In this document: in pieces, positions 1-6,471 of the stretch
Numbering within the stretch: the first letter of the stretch is position 1
Layout of the letters: every line of letters starts with the position of its first letter
NCBI GenBank assembly: GCA_003450125.1
Contig: DMFR01000026.1
Coordinates: 1 to 8,960 of the forward strand
DNA: 8,960 bases
From: Prolixibacteraceae bacterium
Lineage (GTDB): Bacteria; Bacteroidota; Bacteroidia; Bacteroidales; Prolixibacteraceae
Direction of reading: 5' to 3'
Notes under the pieces: generated by a model
Told to the model about the DNA's origin: nothing
What the model saw: the letters and a program-made list of their open reading frames with translations, nothing else
Databases searched by the model: none
Translations under genes and position numbers: made by a program

Positions 1-200
1 GTGTAAATCCGTACCATCAGTCAGATCAGTTTTCCTTTTTTATTAATATTTCTGACGAAAAATAAACAATATTTAAAAGGGACAGGTGTTTTTATGGTGT
101 AAATAGACAACTTTGCCGGGTCTTTATAAATTAAATTGCCGGGGGACAAATCCCCTGAAAAATGAAGATAACAAGCAAATTAAGCATTTTTGCTCATTCA

Positions 201-221
201 GAAGGGATGCATTATCCCTTC
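201..221 (+). other. Perfect 8-bp hairpin upstream of dxs
   Basis: GAAGGGAT at 201-208 and ATCCCTTC at 214-221 are exact reverse complements around a 5-base loop. No T-run follows on the + strand, so it does not look like an intrinsic terminator for an upstream gene. It lies 30 bases before the -7 box at 251, so it is probably not in the dxs leader if that promoter is used. It could be an operator-like palindrome or a weak transcript-end structure. The rest of 1-274 shows no gene; a preceding gene could end at the first bases, but this cannot be judged. Confidence 0.4.
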
Positions 222-250
222 CGGATGTGAACTTAACTGTTCATAAGTTG

Positions 251-258
251 TATATTTG
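251..258 (+). promoter_or_regulatory. Candidate -7 box (TATATTTG) for dxs
   Basis: TATATTTG fits TAnnTTTG, the -7 element of the Bacteroidota primary sigma factor. It ends 19 bases before the ATG at 278, giving a very short leader. No convincing TTTG -33 element is visible 17-23 bases upstream, so the match rests on the -7 box and its position alone. Confidence 0.4.
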
Positions 259-277
259 AATTCAAAATTGATAGTTG

Positions 278-2179
278 ATGGTTGAAAATACGGGAAGTCT
301 ATTGGATCAGATTAATGATCCTTCCGAACTTAGAAAGTTGAAAGTTGATCAGTTGCCCAAGGTTTGTGATGAGCTTCGGAATTTTATTATTGATGCCGTT
401 TCTTCCAATCCGGGTCATCTTGGGGCTAGCCTTGGGGTGGTTGAACTATCCGTTGCTCTGCACTATGTATTTAAAACGCCTTACGATTTGCTGGTTTGGG
501 ACGTTGGTCACCAGGCCTATGGACATAAAATATTAACTGGGCGCAAGGCCAGATTTCATTCCAACCGGAAATACAAAGGGATCAGCGGATTTCCAAAGCC
601 CTCGGAAAGTATCTACGATTCATTCGGGGTGGGGCATTCGAGTACCTCCATTTCTGCAGCCCTTGGGATGGCCGTTGCTTCAAAGTTGAAAAACGAAAAG
701 GACCGCAAGATTGTGGCCATCATCGGCGATGGGGCTATTTCGGGTGGAATGGCCTTTGAAGGGCTGAACAATGCAGCGGTCAACAATTCAGACCTGCTGG
801 TTATACTGAATGACAACAACATGGCCATCGATCCCAATGTGGGGGGGATGAGCAATTATCTGCTGAAGATTTCCAAGTCACAGACCTACAACCGGCTTAA
901 GCGGGAGATATGGGATGGATTGGGAAAACTCAATGGATTTGGACCCAAGGCCCGCCGGCTGGTTCAAAAAACAGAAACCGCAGTGAAATCCATGCTGCTT
1001 AAACAGTCGAATTTGTTTGAAGGACTTGGCCTGCGTTATTTTGGCCCTGTTGATGGGCATAATGTGGTTTACCTTTCAGAAGTACTGGCAAGTTTAAGTA
1101 CAATTCCCGGGCCCAAGCTTTTACATGTGATCACCAAGAAGGGCAAGGGTTTCAAGTTGGCCGAGCTTCACCAGACCCAGTATCATGCACCTGGAAAGTT
1201 TGACAAGGTAACGGGCGAATTCCTGGACTGTGAATGCCTGGTGAATAAGCCCCCTAAATTTCAGAATGTATTTGGCCAGACCATCATTGAGCTGGCTGAA
1301 ATGAATGAGCGCATTGTTGCCATTACTCCAGCCATGCCTACAGGCTGTTCGCTGAATATGATGATGGAGAAAATGCCTCACCGGGTATTTGATGTAGGGA
1401 TTGCAGAACAACATGCCGTTACCTTCTCCGCGGGGCTGGCCATACAGGGAATGATCCCGTTTTGCAATATTTATTCTACCTTTATGCAAAGGGCCTATGA
1501 CCAGATTATCCATGATGTGGCTATCCAGAACCTGCACGTGGTCTTTTGTCTTGACCGGGGAGGTTTGGTCGGTTCTGATGGCGCTACCCATCATGGGGTG
1601 TTCGATTTGGCCTTCATGCGCTCGATTCCCAACATGATTGTATCGGCCCCGATGGACGAGCTGGAATTGCGCAATATGATGTTTACGGCCCAGAATGAAA
1701 ACCATGGGCCTTTCTCCATACGCTATCCCAGGGGATGTGGTTGTGTGATCGACTGGAGGCAACCCATGACAGCCATTCCTATTGGTCAAAGCAGGCAGCT
1801 TTCTGAAGGATCTGACGTAGCCATCCTGACGATCGGTACAATTGGCATTCCAGCCAGCAGAGTGGTCAGGATGCTTCAAAAGGAGGGAATAAAGGCAGCA
1901 CACTTTGATATGCGGTTTGTAAAACCGTTGGATGAAAAAGCCCTTGATGCTGTTTTTAGCAAATTTACCCATGTCGTTACCATTGAAGATGGAGTTTTGC
2001 AGGGAGGATTCGGAAGCGCTGTTGCAGAGTTTATGACGGATCATGAATATAGCGCCCATCTCAAGCGTATTGGCATTCCCGATCAGTTTATTGATCATGG
2101 CAGCCCGGAGGAGTTGTACCGGGAGCATCATCTGGATCAGCAAGGGATCTATCAATCCATTAAAGCTTTTATGGGATAA
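278..2179 (+). CDS. dxs: 1-deoxy-D-xylulose-5-phosphate synthase
   Basis: This is a thiamine-diphosphate enzyme that condenses pyruvate with glyceraldehyde 3-phosphate to 1-deoxy-D-xylulose 5-phosphate, the entry step of the MEP isoprenoid pathway; the product also feeds thiamine and pyridoxal synthesis. The 633-residue protein is full length for the family. The N-terminal domain has GHLG (46-49) with the conserved His, the ThDP/Mg site GDG (150-152) and NDN (178-180). The middle domain has IAEQHA (375-380) with the glutamate that activates the cofactor, followed by a DRGGLVGSDGATHHG stretch (426-440). The C-terminal transketolase domain follows from about residue 505. The first possible codon is a TTG at 275 directly before the ATG at 278; I chose the ATG. 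The next gene begins 70 bases downstream with no terminator visible. Identity is certain from the motifs and length. Confidence 0.97.
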   Translation: MVENTGSLLDQINDPSELRKLKVDQLPKVCDELRNFIIDAVSSNPGHLGASLGVVELSVALHYVFKTPYDLLVWDVGHQAYGHKILTGRKARFHSNRKYKGISGFPKPSESIYDSFGVGHSSTSISAALGMAVASKLKNEKDRKIVAIIGDGAISGGMAFEGLNNAAVNNSDLLVILNDNNMAIDPNVGGMSNYLLKISKSQTYNRLKREIWDGLGKLNGFGPKARRLVQKTETAVKSMLLKQSNLFEGLGLRYFGPVDGHNVVYLSEVLASLSTIPGPKLLHVITKKGKGFKLAELHQTQYHAPGKFDKVTGEFLDCECLVNKPPKFQNVFGQTIIELAEMNERIVAITPAMPTGCSLNMMMEKMPHRVFDVGIAEQHAVTFSAGLAIQGMIPFCNIYSTFMQRAYDQIIHDVAIQNLHVVFCLDRGGLVGSDGATHHGVFDLAFMRSIPNMIVSAPMDELELRNMMFTAQNENHGPFSIRYPRGCGCVIDWRQPMTAIPIGQSRQLSEGSDVAILTIGTIGIPASRVVRMLQKEGIKAAHFDMRFVKPLDEKALDAVFSKFTHVVTIEDGVLQGGFGSAVAEFMTDHEYSAHLKRIGIPDQFIDHGSPEELYREHHLDQQGIYQSIKAFMG

Positions 2180-2249
2180 GAATAAGTTAAAAGATACTTT
2201 TTAAATAGGATGGTCGTTTATCAGGCGTTATACATTAAACATTTTCATT

Positions 2250-3407
2250 TTGGATTTTTATTTTAAGAAACGTCGCTGGAAAATACTGCTTCTGCTTTTG
2301 GCTGTAACCATAGGCATTTGTTCATTTTTGTATACCAACTGGCTGGTCAATAAAATGTCAATTGAAGAACGCAAGAATGTTGAATTGCTGGCCAAAGCCA
2401 CCCAGGTTCTTGCAAGTTACGATATCAACTCTAACCAGGATATTTCCTTTCAGTTGGATATCATTAACCGCAATACGAACATTCCGATCATCGTAACCGA
2501 CAGTTTAAATCAAATTTTGATCATCAAGAACATTTCATTCTCAGAAGCGAACCGGGAAAAAGTACTGCAACGGGAGCTTCACAAGATGAAAGAGCAGAAT
2601 GAACCGATCATCATTTCTGTTTCTGATACCGAAAAGCAATATCTATACTACAAGGATTCCATTTTATTGGAGAACCTGAAATATTATCCCCTGCTTCAGT
2701 TTGGGGTCATATTCCTGTTTATCCTGGTGGCCTACCTGGCTTTTAATTCTTCCCGGAATGCAGAGCAAAACCAGGTATGGGTAGGCATGTCAAAAGAAAC
2801 GGCCCATCAATTGGGAACCCCCATCTCTTCATTGATGGCCTGGGTAGAACTGCTAAAAATGCAAAATATTGATCCTTCACTGATCGAGGAATTTGAAAAA
2901 GATACCCAACGACTGGAGAAAATTACCGAACGCTTTTCCAAGATCGGTTCCATCCCAGAGTTGATTGATACGGATGTGGCAGAAACCATCCGTTCGACGG
3001 TCTCCTATCTGAAGACCCGTTCGTCCCTGAAAGTGAAGTATATCCTGGATTTTGACGAGCAGGCCAAATTTGAGGTTCCTTTAAACGCCTCGCTCTTTAC
3101 CTGGGTGATTGAAAACTTGTGCAAAAATGCCATTGACGCGATGAACAATGTGGGAACCATTCATATTTCGCTCCAGGATAAGGGGGACCATGTTATTATC
3201 GATGTGGCAGATACGGGAAAGGGAATTTCGAAAAGCTACCACAAGACTGTTTTTCAACCCGGATTTACCACCAAGAAAAGAGGGTGGGGTTTAGGCCTTT
3301 CACTGGCCAAGCGGATTGTAGAAAATTATCATAAAGGGAAAATATTCCTCAAGCAATCTGAAATCAATAAAGGGACCACCTTTCGGATTATCCTCCAGAA
3401 AGGATAA
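2250..3407 (+). CDS. Two-TM sensor histidine kinase, orphan, TTG start
   Basis: This is a membrane sensor kinase expected to autophosphorylate on His and pass phosphate to a response regulator; the signal is unknown. Of 385 residues, 1-10 are basic, 11-28 form TM1, about 30-145 form an extracytoplasmic sensor region of no recognised family, and about 147-165 form TM2. There is no obvious HAMP linker. The kinase core has the H-box around His186 (KETAHQLGTP), the N-box N289-LCKN, the G1 box DTGKG (321-325) and the G2 box GWGLGL (345-350), so it looks catalytically intact. The AHQLGTP wording is typical of a Bacteroidota kinase group. The start is TTG: no in-frame ATG or GTG lies between the upstream stop at 2202 and here, and the first internal ATG (codon 36) would remove TM1. 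It follows dxs by 70 bases, but no response regulator is nearby. Confidence 0.88.
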   Translation: MDFYFKKRRWKILLLLLAVTIGICSFLYTNWLVNKMSIEERKNVELLAKATQVLASYDINSNQDISFQLDIINRNTNIPIIVTDSLNQILIIKNISFSEANREKVLQRELHKMKEQNEPIIISVSDTEKQYLYYKDSILLENLKYYPLLQFGVIFLFILVAYLAFNSSRNAEQNQVWVGMSKETAHQLGTPISSLMAWVELLKMQNIDPSLIEEFEKDTQRLEKITERFSKIGSIPELIDTDVAETIRSTVSYLKTRSSLKVKYILDFDEQAKFEVPLNASLFTWVIENLCKNAIDAMNNVGTIHISLQDKGDHVIIDVADTGKGISKSYHKTVFQPGFTTKKRGWGLGLSLAKRIVENYHKGKIFLKQSEINKGTTFRIILQKG

Positions 3408-3453
3408 CTTATGAACAATCAACAAAAGGCTAAGCTGTTGATAGATAATATAT

Positions 3454-3473
3454 TATTGAGCGCAATATTTTTT
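3454..3473 (+). terminator. Weak possible terminator after the kinase gene
   Basis: TATTG (3454-3458) pairs with CAATA (3463-3467) around a 4-base loop, and six T residues follow (3468-3473). The stem is short and AT-rich, so termination would be inefficient at best. It sits between the kinase stop and the yceD promoter, which is the expected place for a transcript end. Confidence 0.3.
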
Positions 3474-3507
3474 AGGAAGAAACGATGTTAAAAAAATCAA
3501 TATATTT

Positions 3508-3536
3508 TTTGGGTTTGGGTATTTTTTATACTTTTG
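3508..3536 (+). promoter_or_regulatory. Promoter of yceD-rpmF (TTTG-N17-TACTTTTG)
   Basis: TTTG at 3508-3511 is followed after 17 bases by TACTTTTG at 3529-3536. This matches both elements of the Bacteroidota primary sigma factor promoter with acceptable spacing. Transcription would begin near 3540-3545, only 10-15 bases before the ATG at 3555. The match is the best in the window and argues against the upstream TTG (3534), which lies inside the -7 box, as the gene start. Confidence 0.7.
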
Positions 3537-3554
3537 CAAAACTTTTTTAAGGCA

Positions 3555-4082
3555 ATGAGCATTCTATCACAATATAACATTGCATTCAAAGGCCTTTCCA
3601 TTGGGAAGCATGTTTTTGAATTCGCGATTGACGACAAATTCCTGGGTGAGTTTGACGGGGGCGTTGTTGATCAGGGCCAGGTGAATGTTCATTTAACCTT
3701 GGATAAGCAGAGTTCGCTGATGACCTTTTGGTTTGAGGTGGAAGGGACTGTCCGGGTTCAATGTGACCGCTGCCTTGAAATGTACGATCAGCCCATTGAA
3801 AGCCGGGAGCGGATTTTTGTTCGTTTGGGCGAAAAGGAGAGTGCCGAGGGCGATGATTTGATTTGGGTAAGTACCAATGAGTATCAACTGAACGTAGCTC
3901 AGTTGATTTATGAGTTTATCTGTCTGGCTGTTCCGATCAAGAAGGTTCATCCCGATGACGAAAACGGGAATTCAACCTGTGATCCGGAAATGATTGAAAA
4001 GCTGAACAAATATATCATCAGGGAAGAAGAGCAAAGCAACCCTGTTTGGAAGGATTTAAAGAAATTATTAGATAACGAATAA
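3555..4082 (+). CDS. yceD: YceD / DUF177 family protein
   Basis: This protein belongs to the YceD (DUF177) family, which is widely encoded just upstream of the ribosomal protein L32 gene and is linked to large-subunit rRNA or ribosome assembly; the biochemical role is not settled. The 175-residue product has the family signature CDRC (Cys70 and Cys73), the acidic middle part and a C-terminal NPVWKDLKKL stretch similar to the NPRW-type ends of Bacteroidota members. A further Cys142 lies in a STCDPE segment. I start it at ATG 3555 rather than the in-frame TTG at 3534, because that TTG is part of the -7 promoter box and the seven added residues (MQNFFKA) have no family support. An AAGG lies just before the ATG. 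It is followed after 14 bases by rpmF, so the two are surely one transcript. Confidence 0.9.
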   Translation: MSILSQYNIAFKGLSIGKHVFEFAIDDKFLGEFDGGVVDQGQVNVHLTLDKQSSLMTFWFEVEGTVRVQCDRCLEMYDQPIESRERIFVRLGEKESAEGDDLIWVSTNEYQLNVAQLIYEFICLAVPIKKVHPDDENGNSTCDPEMIEKLNKYIIREEEQSNPVWKDLKKLLDNE

Positions 4083-4096
4083 AAAAATAAGTTAAG

Positions 4097-4282
4097 ATGG
4101 CACATCCTAAGCACAGGGTTTCTAAAACCCGCAGAGACAAAAGAAGAACACATTACAAAGCGATACCTGCAACATTGGCAGCTTGTTCAAATTGTGGGTC
4201 CACTGTAAAATACCATACTGTTTGTAACGAATGTGGATATTACAGAGGCAAGTTGGCAATTGAAAAAGACGTAACAGTTTAA
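4097..4282 (+). CDS. rpmF: 50S ribosomal protein L32, zinc-binding type
   Basis: L32 is a small basic protein of the large ribosomal subunit. The 61-residue product begins MAHPKHRVSKTRRDKRR, the usual basic L32 start, and carries two CxxC pairs (Cys30/Cys33 and Cys43/Cys46) that form a zinc ribbon, so it is the C+ (zinc-binding) form. No cysteine-free paralogue is seen here. It is the second gene of the yceD-rpmF unit and is followed directly by a strong terminator, so it is not read through into fabH at full level. Confidence 0.97.
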   Translation: MAHPKHRVSKTRRDKRRTHYKAIPATLAACSNCGSTVKYHTVCNECGYYRGKLAIEKDVTV

Positions 4283-4295
4283 TAGCTGCCCTATT

Positions 4296-4330
4296 ATGAT
4301 CAGAAAAATAACATTTTTCTGATCATTTTT
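4296..4330 (+). terminator. Strong intrinsic terminator after rpmF
   Basis: Bases 4296-4309 and 4313-4326 are perfect reverse complements (14 bp, ATGATCAGAAAAAT arm) around a 3-base loop, with a T-run 4326-4330. The stem starts 13 bases after the rpmF stop. The A-rich inner stem and the T-run fit an intrinsic terminator, and it separates the ribosomal unit from fabH. Confidence 0.85.
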
Positions 4331-4367
4331 ATTCTTTCCAATTCAAATATTCGAATGTTCTAACTGA

Positions 4368-4396
4368 TTGTTTAAAAATGAGTTAGACTACTTTTG
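4368..4396 (+). promoter_or_regulatory. Candidate distal fabH promoter (TTG-N18-TACTTTTG)
   Basis: TTG at 4368-4370 and TACTTTTG at 4389-4396 are separated by 18 bases. The -7 box is identical to that of yceD. Initiation near 4403 would give fabH a leader of about 130 bases. Confidence 0.5.
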
Positions 4397-4406
4397 CCCG
4401 ATATTG

Positions 4407-4437
4407 TTTGGCTTTTTGTTTTTTTCATTCTATCTTG
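4407..4437 (+). promoter_or_regulatory. Second candidate fabH promoter (TTTG-N20-TATCTTG)
   Basis: TTTG at 4407-4410 is followed after 20 bases by TATCTTG at 4431-4437, one T short of the full TAnnTTTG. It may act as a weaker promoter in tandem with the one at 4368-4396, or be chance in a T-rich stretch. Confidence 0.3.
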
Positions 4438-4508
4438 CGCCGCATTTCTATTTTCCAAATTTACAATTTAGGTTGTTGATATTCCCTACATTGGGAAACT
4501 TCAGCTGA

Positions 4509-4516
4509 TAAATTTG
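4509..4516 (+). promoter_or_regulatory. Proximal -7 box (TAAATTTG) of fabH
   Basis: TAAATTTG fits the -7 consensus and ends 18 bases before ATG 4535, the same distance as at yceD. The -33 partner is poor: the nearest TTG (4491-4493) is only 15 bases away. The in-frame TTG at 4514 lies inside this box, which is a reason to reject it as the fabH start. Confidence 0.4.
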
Positions 4517-4534
4517 ATTAAAAATTTTCTATAT

Positions 4535-5533
4535 ATGAGTAATATTCGTGCTGCAATAACAGGCATTGGAGCATTTCTTCCAGAGTACAGGATGACCAAT
4601 GAGGAGATTAGTCAACTGGTGGAAACCTCCGATGAATGGATCATGCAGCGTATCGGCATTAAAGAACGCCGTATTTTGAAAGAAGAAGGATTGGCTACCT
4701 CTGATATGGGGGTTGCGGCCATTAAACAACTTCTTGAAAAGACAGGTACAAAACCTGAAGAAATTGAATTGTTGATTTGTTGCACCATGACTCCCGATAA
4801 TCCTCTGCCGGCCACTGCAAATATTATCAATTACAAGGCAGGACTTGTCAATGCCTGGAGTTTTGATCTGACGGCTGCCTGTTCAGGGTTTGTTTACGGT
4901 TTGACAACAGGGGCAAAGTTTATTGAAAGTGGTCAGTATAAAAAGGTCATTGTTTTAGGGGCCGATATGATGTCCTCAGTGACCAATTACAAAGACCGGG
5001 CAACCTGTCCTTTGTTTGGCGATGGCGCTGCGGCCGTATTGCTGGAACCAACAACCGAAGATCTAGGGGTCATTGATCACATCAATCGGGTGGATGGGGC
5101 TGGAGCACAATACCTTCAGATTAAAAGCGGGGGATCGTTGAAGCCGGCTTCTTATGAAACCATCGATAATGATGAACATTTTATCTACCAGGAAGGACAA
5201 ACTGTTTTCAAAACCGCAGTTTCCAATATGGCTGATATCGCTTCTGAAATGATGCAGAAGCATCAGATTTCATCTGAAGATCTGACCTGGCTTGTTCCAC
5301 ATCAGGCAAATATGAGGATCATTGATGCCGTGGGCCGCCGGATGGGAATTGACAAGGAAAAAGTGATGGTCAATATTCAGAATTATGGCAATACCACCGC
5401 TGCGACCATTCCGCTTTGTCTGTATGATTATGAGAAACAATTGAAAAAGGGAGATAATATCATTCTGGTGGCTTTCGGCGCAGGATTCACCTGGGGAACA
5501 ATTTACCTGAAATGGGCTTACGATTCCAAATAA
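4535..5533 (+). CDS. fabH: Beta-ketoacyl-ACP synthase III
   Basis: FabH starts fatty-acid synthesis in the cytoplasm by condensing an acyl-CoA primer with malonyl-ACP. The 332-residue protein is of family length and has the complete triad: Cys116 in the TAACSGFVYG segment, His256 in VPHQANMR and Asn286 in NYGNTT. The His-Asn spacing of 30 equals that of the E. coli enzyme (His244, Asn274). The Arg of HQANMR (261) is also kept. At the place of E. coli Phe87, which limits primer size, the sequence appears to have Leu91. Branched-chain primers, common in Bacteroidota, are possible, but substrate choice cannot be read from this alone. ATG 4535 is used; the in-frame TTG at 4514 would add MIKNFLY and sits inside a -7 box. 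The MaoC-like gene follows after 28 bases. plsX, era and der, often near fabH, are not adjacent. Confidence 0.95.
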   Translation: MSNIRAAITGIGAFLPEYRMTNEEISQLVETSDEWIMQRIGIKERRILKEEGLATSDMGVAAIKQLLEKTGTKPEEIELLICCTMTPDNPLPATANIINYKAGLVNAWSFDLTAACSGFVYGLTTGAKFIESGQYKKVIVLGADMMSSVTNYKDRATCPLFGDGAAAVLLEPTTEDLGVIDHINRVDGAGAQYLQIKSGGSLKPASYETIDNDEHFIYQEGQTVFKTAVSNMADIASEMMQKHQISSEDLTWLVPHQANMRIIDAVGRRMGIDKEKVMVNIQNYGNTTAATIPLCLYDYEKQLKKGDNIILVAFGAGFTWGTIYLKWAYDSK

Positions 5534-5561
5534 GAACCAAAATATACCAGACCATTGCACC

Positions 5562-6026
5562 ATGGAAAAGTTGATTATCAGAAGTCACGAAGAGTTTGAA
5601 AAACATGTTGGCCAGGAATTAGGGGTTTCAGAATATATGACCGTTACCCAGGAGCAGATCAACAAATTTGCAGATGCGACTTTTGACCACCAATGGATTC
5701 ATGTGGATGAAGAAAGGGCCAAAAGGGAAGGGGCATTTGGAAGTACCATCGCCCACGGTTACCTGACCCTGTCATTGCTTCCCTATATGTGGGATCAAAT
5801 CGTCCAGGTCGAAAACATCAAGATGCTGGTCAACTATGGAATTGAATCTTTTCGATTCAGCCAGCCGGTGGTGGTGAACAGCAAAATAAGAACAAGGGTT
5901 AAACTGCATTCGATCACCAACCTGAGGGGAATTTCAAAAGTACACCTGGATGTCACCATGGAAATTGAAGGAAACCGCAAACCGGCTTTTGAAGGCGATA
6001 TCACTTTCCTTTATCATTTTATATAG
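5562..6026 (+). CDS. MaoC-like acyl-CoA/ACP hydratase (NodN-like)
   Basis: This is a single hot-dog-fold protein of 154 residues of the MaoC dehydratase family, which adds or removes water at an enoyl thioester. The hydratase-2 motif is clear: FADATFDHQWIHVD (36-49) with the presumed catalytic pair Asp42 and His47, five residues apart as in the R-specific enoyl-CoA hydratase PhaJ, then GSTIAHGYLTLSL (60-72). The length matches single-domain PhaJ/NodN proteins rather than two-domain MaoC forms. It starts with ATG 28 bases after fabH, with no terminator between, so the pair is probably one transcript, and a role in acyl-chain metabolism is likely. The true substrate (enoyl-CoA, enoyl-ACP or another thioester) cannot be told from sequence. 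A strong terminator follows. Confidence 0.88.
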   Translation: MEKLIIRSHEEFEKHVGQELGVSEYMTVTQEQINKFADATFDHQWIHVDEERAKREGAFGSTIAHGYLTLSLLPYMWDQIVQVENIKMLVNYGIESFRFSQPVVVNSKIRTRVKLHSITNLRGISKVHLDVTMEIEGNRKPAFEGDITFLYHFI

Positions 6027-6052
6027 AATCCATACAGGTTAAAAAGATATTC

Positions 6053-6087
6053 AAAACGTGTTCCCGGATAGGGGACACGTTTTTTTT
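6053..6087 (+). terminator. Strong intrinsic terminator after the MaoC gene
   Basis: ACGTGTTCCC (6056-6065) pairs with GGGGACACGT (6071-6080) with one T-G wobble around a 5-base loop, and the stem can be extended by three A-T pairs (6053-6055 with 6081-6083). Eight T residues run 6080-6087. This ends the fabH-MaoC transcript 27 bases after the stop codon. Confidence 0.9.
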
Positions 6088-6149
6088 GCTTTCAGAAGGT
6101 ATGTTTGGACCAGGTACAAAGCCAATGGAGGGAACCTACCCGAATCCTG

Positions 6150-6253
6150 TCATCTGTAACTCATCTGTAACTCATCTGTAACCTTTCTGTAACCTTGCCT
6201 TACAGAAAGGTTACAGATGGGTATCAGAAAGGTATCTCAAACAGGTATGAAAG
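6150..6253. repeat. Two facing arrays of 11-bp repeat units
   Basis: Three identical copies of TCATCTGTAAC lie end to end (6150-6160, 6161-6171, 6172-6182), followed by a variant CTTTCTGTAAC (6183-6193). After five bases the opposite orientation begins in the same 11-base step: CTTACAGAAAG (6199), GTTACAGATGG (6210), GTATCAGAAAG (6221), GTATCTCAAAC (6232) and AGGTATGAAAG (6243), the last two degenerate. It lies in a non-coding gap between a terminator and the bactofilin promoter. No transposase or coding frame is attached. I do not recognise a named repeat family; an intergenic repeat or palindromic element is the safest description. Confidence 0.85.
6173..6219. repeat. Perfect 20-bp inverted repeat, 7-base loop
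   Basis: Bases 6173-6192 and 6200-6219 are exact reverse complements around the loop 6193-6199. The pairing extends outward by one wobble and two Watson-Crick pairs (6170-6172 with 6220-6222). It is formed by the innermost units of the two facing 11-bp arrays; the right arm could also pair with the other two copies of the left unit, so slipped forms are possible. There is no T-run behind it, so it is not a typical terminator. Both DNA cruciform and RNA hairpin readings are possible. Confidence 0.85.
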
Positions 6254-6299
6254 GGATACCGGGCAGGGGAAGAATAATAGGCCAAAGGGAGGCGGGGAA

Positions 6300-6385
6300 G
6301 GTGAACTTTATGCCCTGCAATTGAAAGGGCTTAACCGCTCCAGCAGGGCTGACTGGTCCTGAGCCGGGGAATTGTTCACCGACTT
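6300..6385 (+). ncRNA. Possible structured RNA (nested inverted repeats)
   Basis: GGTGAAC (6300-6306) and GTTCACC (6374-6380) are perfect 7-base complements that enclose a second perfect pair, GCCCTGC (6312-6318) with GCAGGGC (6343-6349), and a short CTGG/CCGG stem (6353-6356 with 6364-6367). Together they could form a three-way junction. The 3' end is followed by GACTTTTT. It lies in a 384-base gap with no gene and ends about 55 bases before the bactofilin promoter box. No known RNA family is recognised, and no promoter for it is clear. A chance arrangement in GC-rich intergenic DNA is a real alternative. Confidence 0.25.
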
Positions 6386-6439
6386 TTTAGAATGGTCCTA
6401 TGTTTTTGAAGGAATTTAGGCTACCTTCACCCGCTTTAT

Positions 6440-6447
6440 TATCTTTG
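6440..6447 (+). promoter_or_regulatory. -7 box (TATCTTTG) of the bactofilin-atp operon
   Basis: TATCTTTG is a full match to TAnnTTTG and ends 24 bases before ATG 6472. About 21 bases upstream is TTTA (6415-6418), a poor version of the -33 TTTG. It would drive the operon from bactofilin onward, and it places the transcription start after the longer in-frame ATG at 6400. Confidence 0.5.
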
Positions 6448-6471
6448 AAGCTTGTTCAAAACAAATCAATT

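Noticed and set aside
1121..2155. Long open frame of 344 codons on the minus strand inside dxs
   Set aside because: Its codons lie in exact phase with dxs codons, so it is open merely because dxs rarely uses TTA, CTA or TCA there. The protein is rich in His, Met and Arg, with no domain I recognise, and dxs is certain.
2245..2252. TCATTTTG as a -7 box overlapping the kinase start
   Set aside because: It breaks the TA of TAnnTTTG and has no -33 partner. Accepting it would also leave no usable start codon that keeps TM1.
3411..3491. 26-codon frame starting 3 bases after the kinase stop
   Set aside because: No recognisable sequence, and it runs through the weak terminator. It is too short to separate from chance.
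3485..3550. 21-codon frame MLKKSIYFLG... with an AGGAAG before its ATG
   Set aside because: It runs through the yceD promoter, including its -7 box. The AT-rich hydrophobic translation is expected by chance from T-rich promoter DNA.
6150..6253. CRISPR array reading of the 11-bp repeats
   Set aside because: Units are 11 bases with no spacers between them and there are no cas genes, so this is not CRISPR.
6400..6471. N-terminal 24-residue extension of bactofilin from ATG 6400
   Set aside because: A full -7 promoter box at 6440-6447 lies inside it, and the extra residues are unlike bactofilin N-tails; ATG 6472 is preferred.
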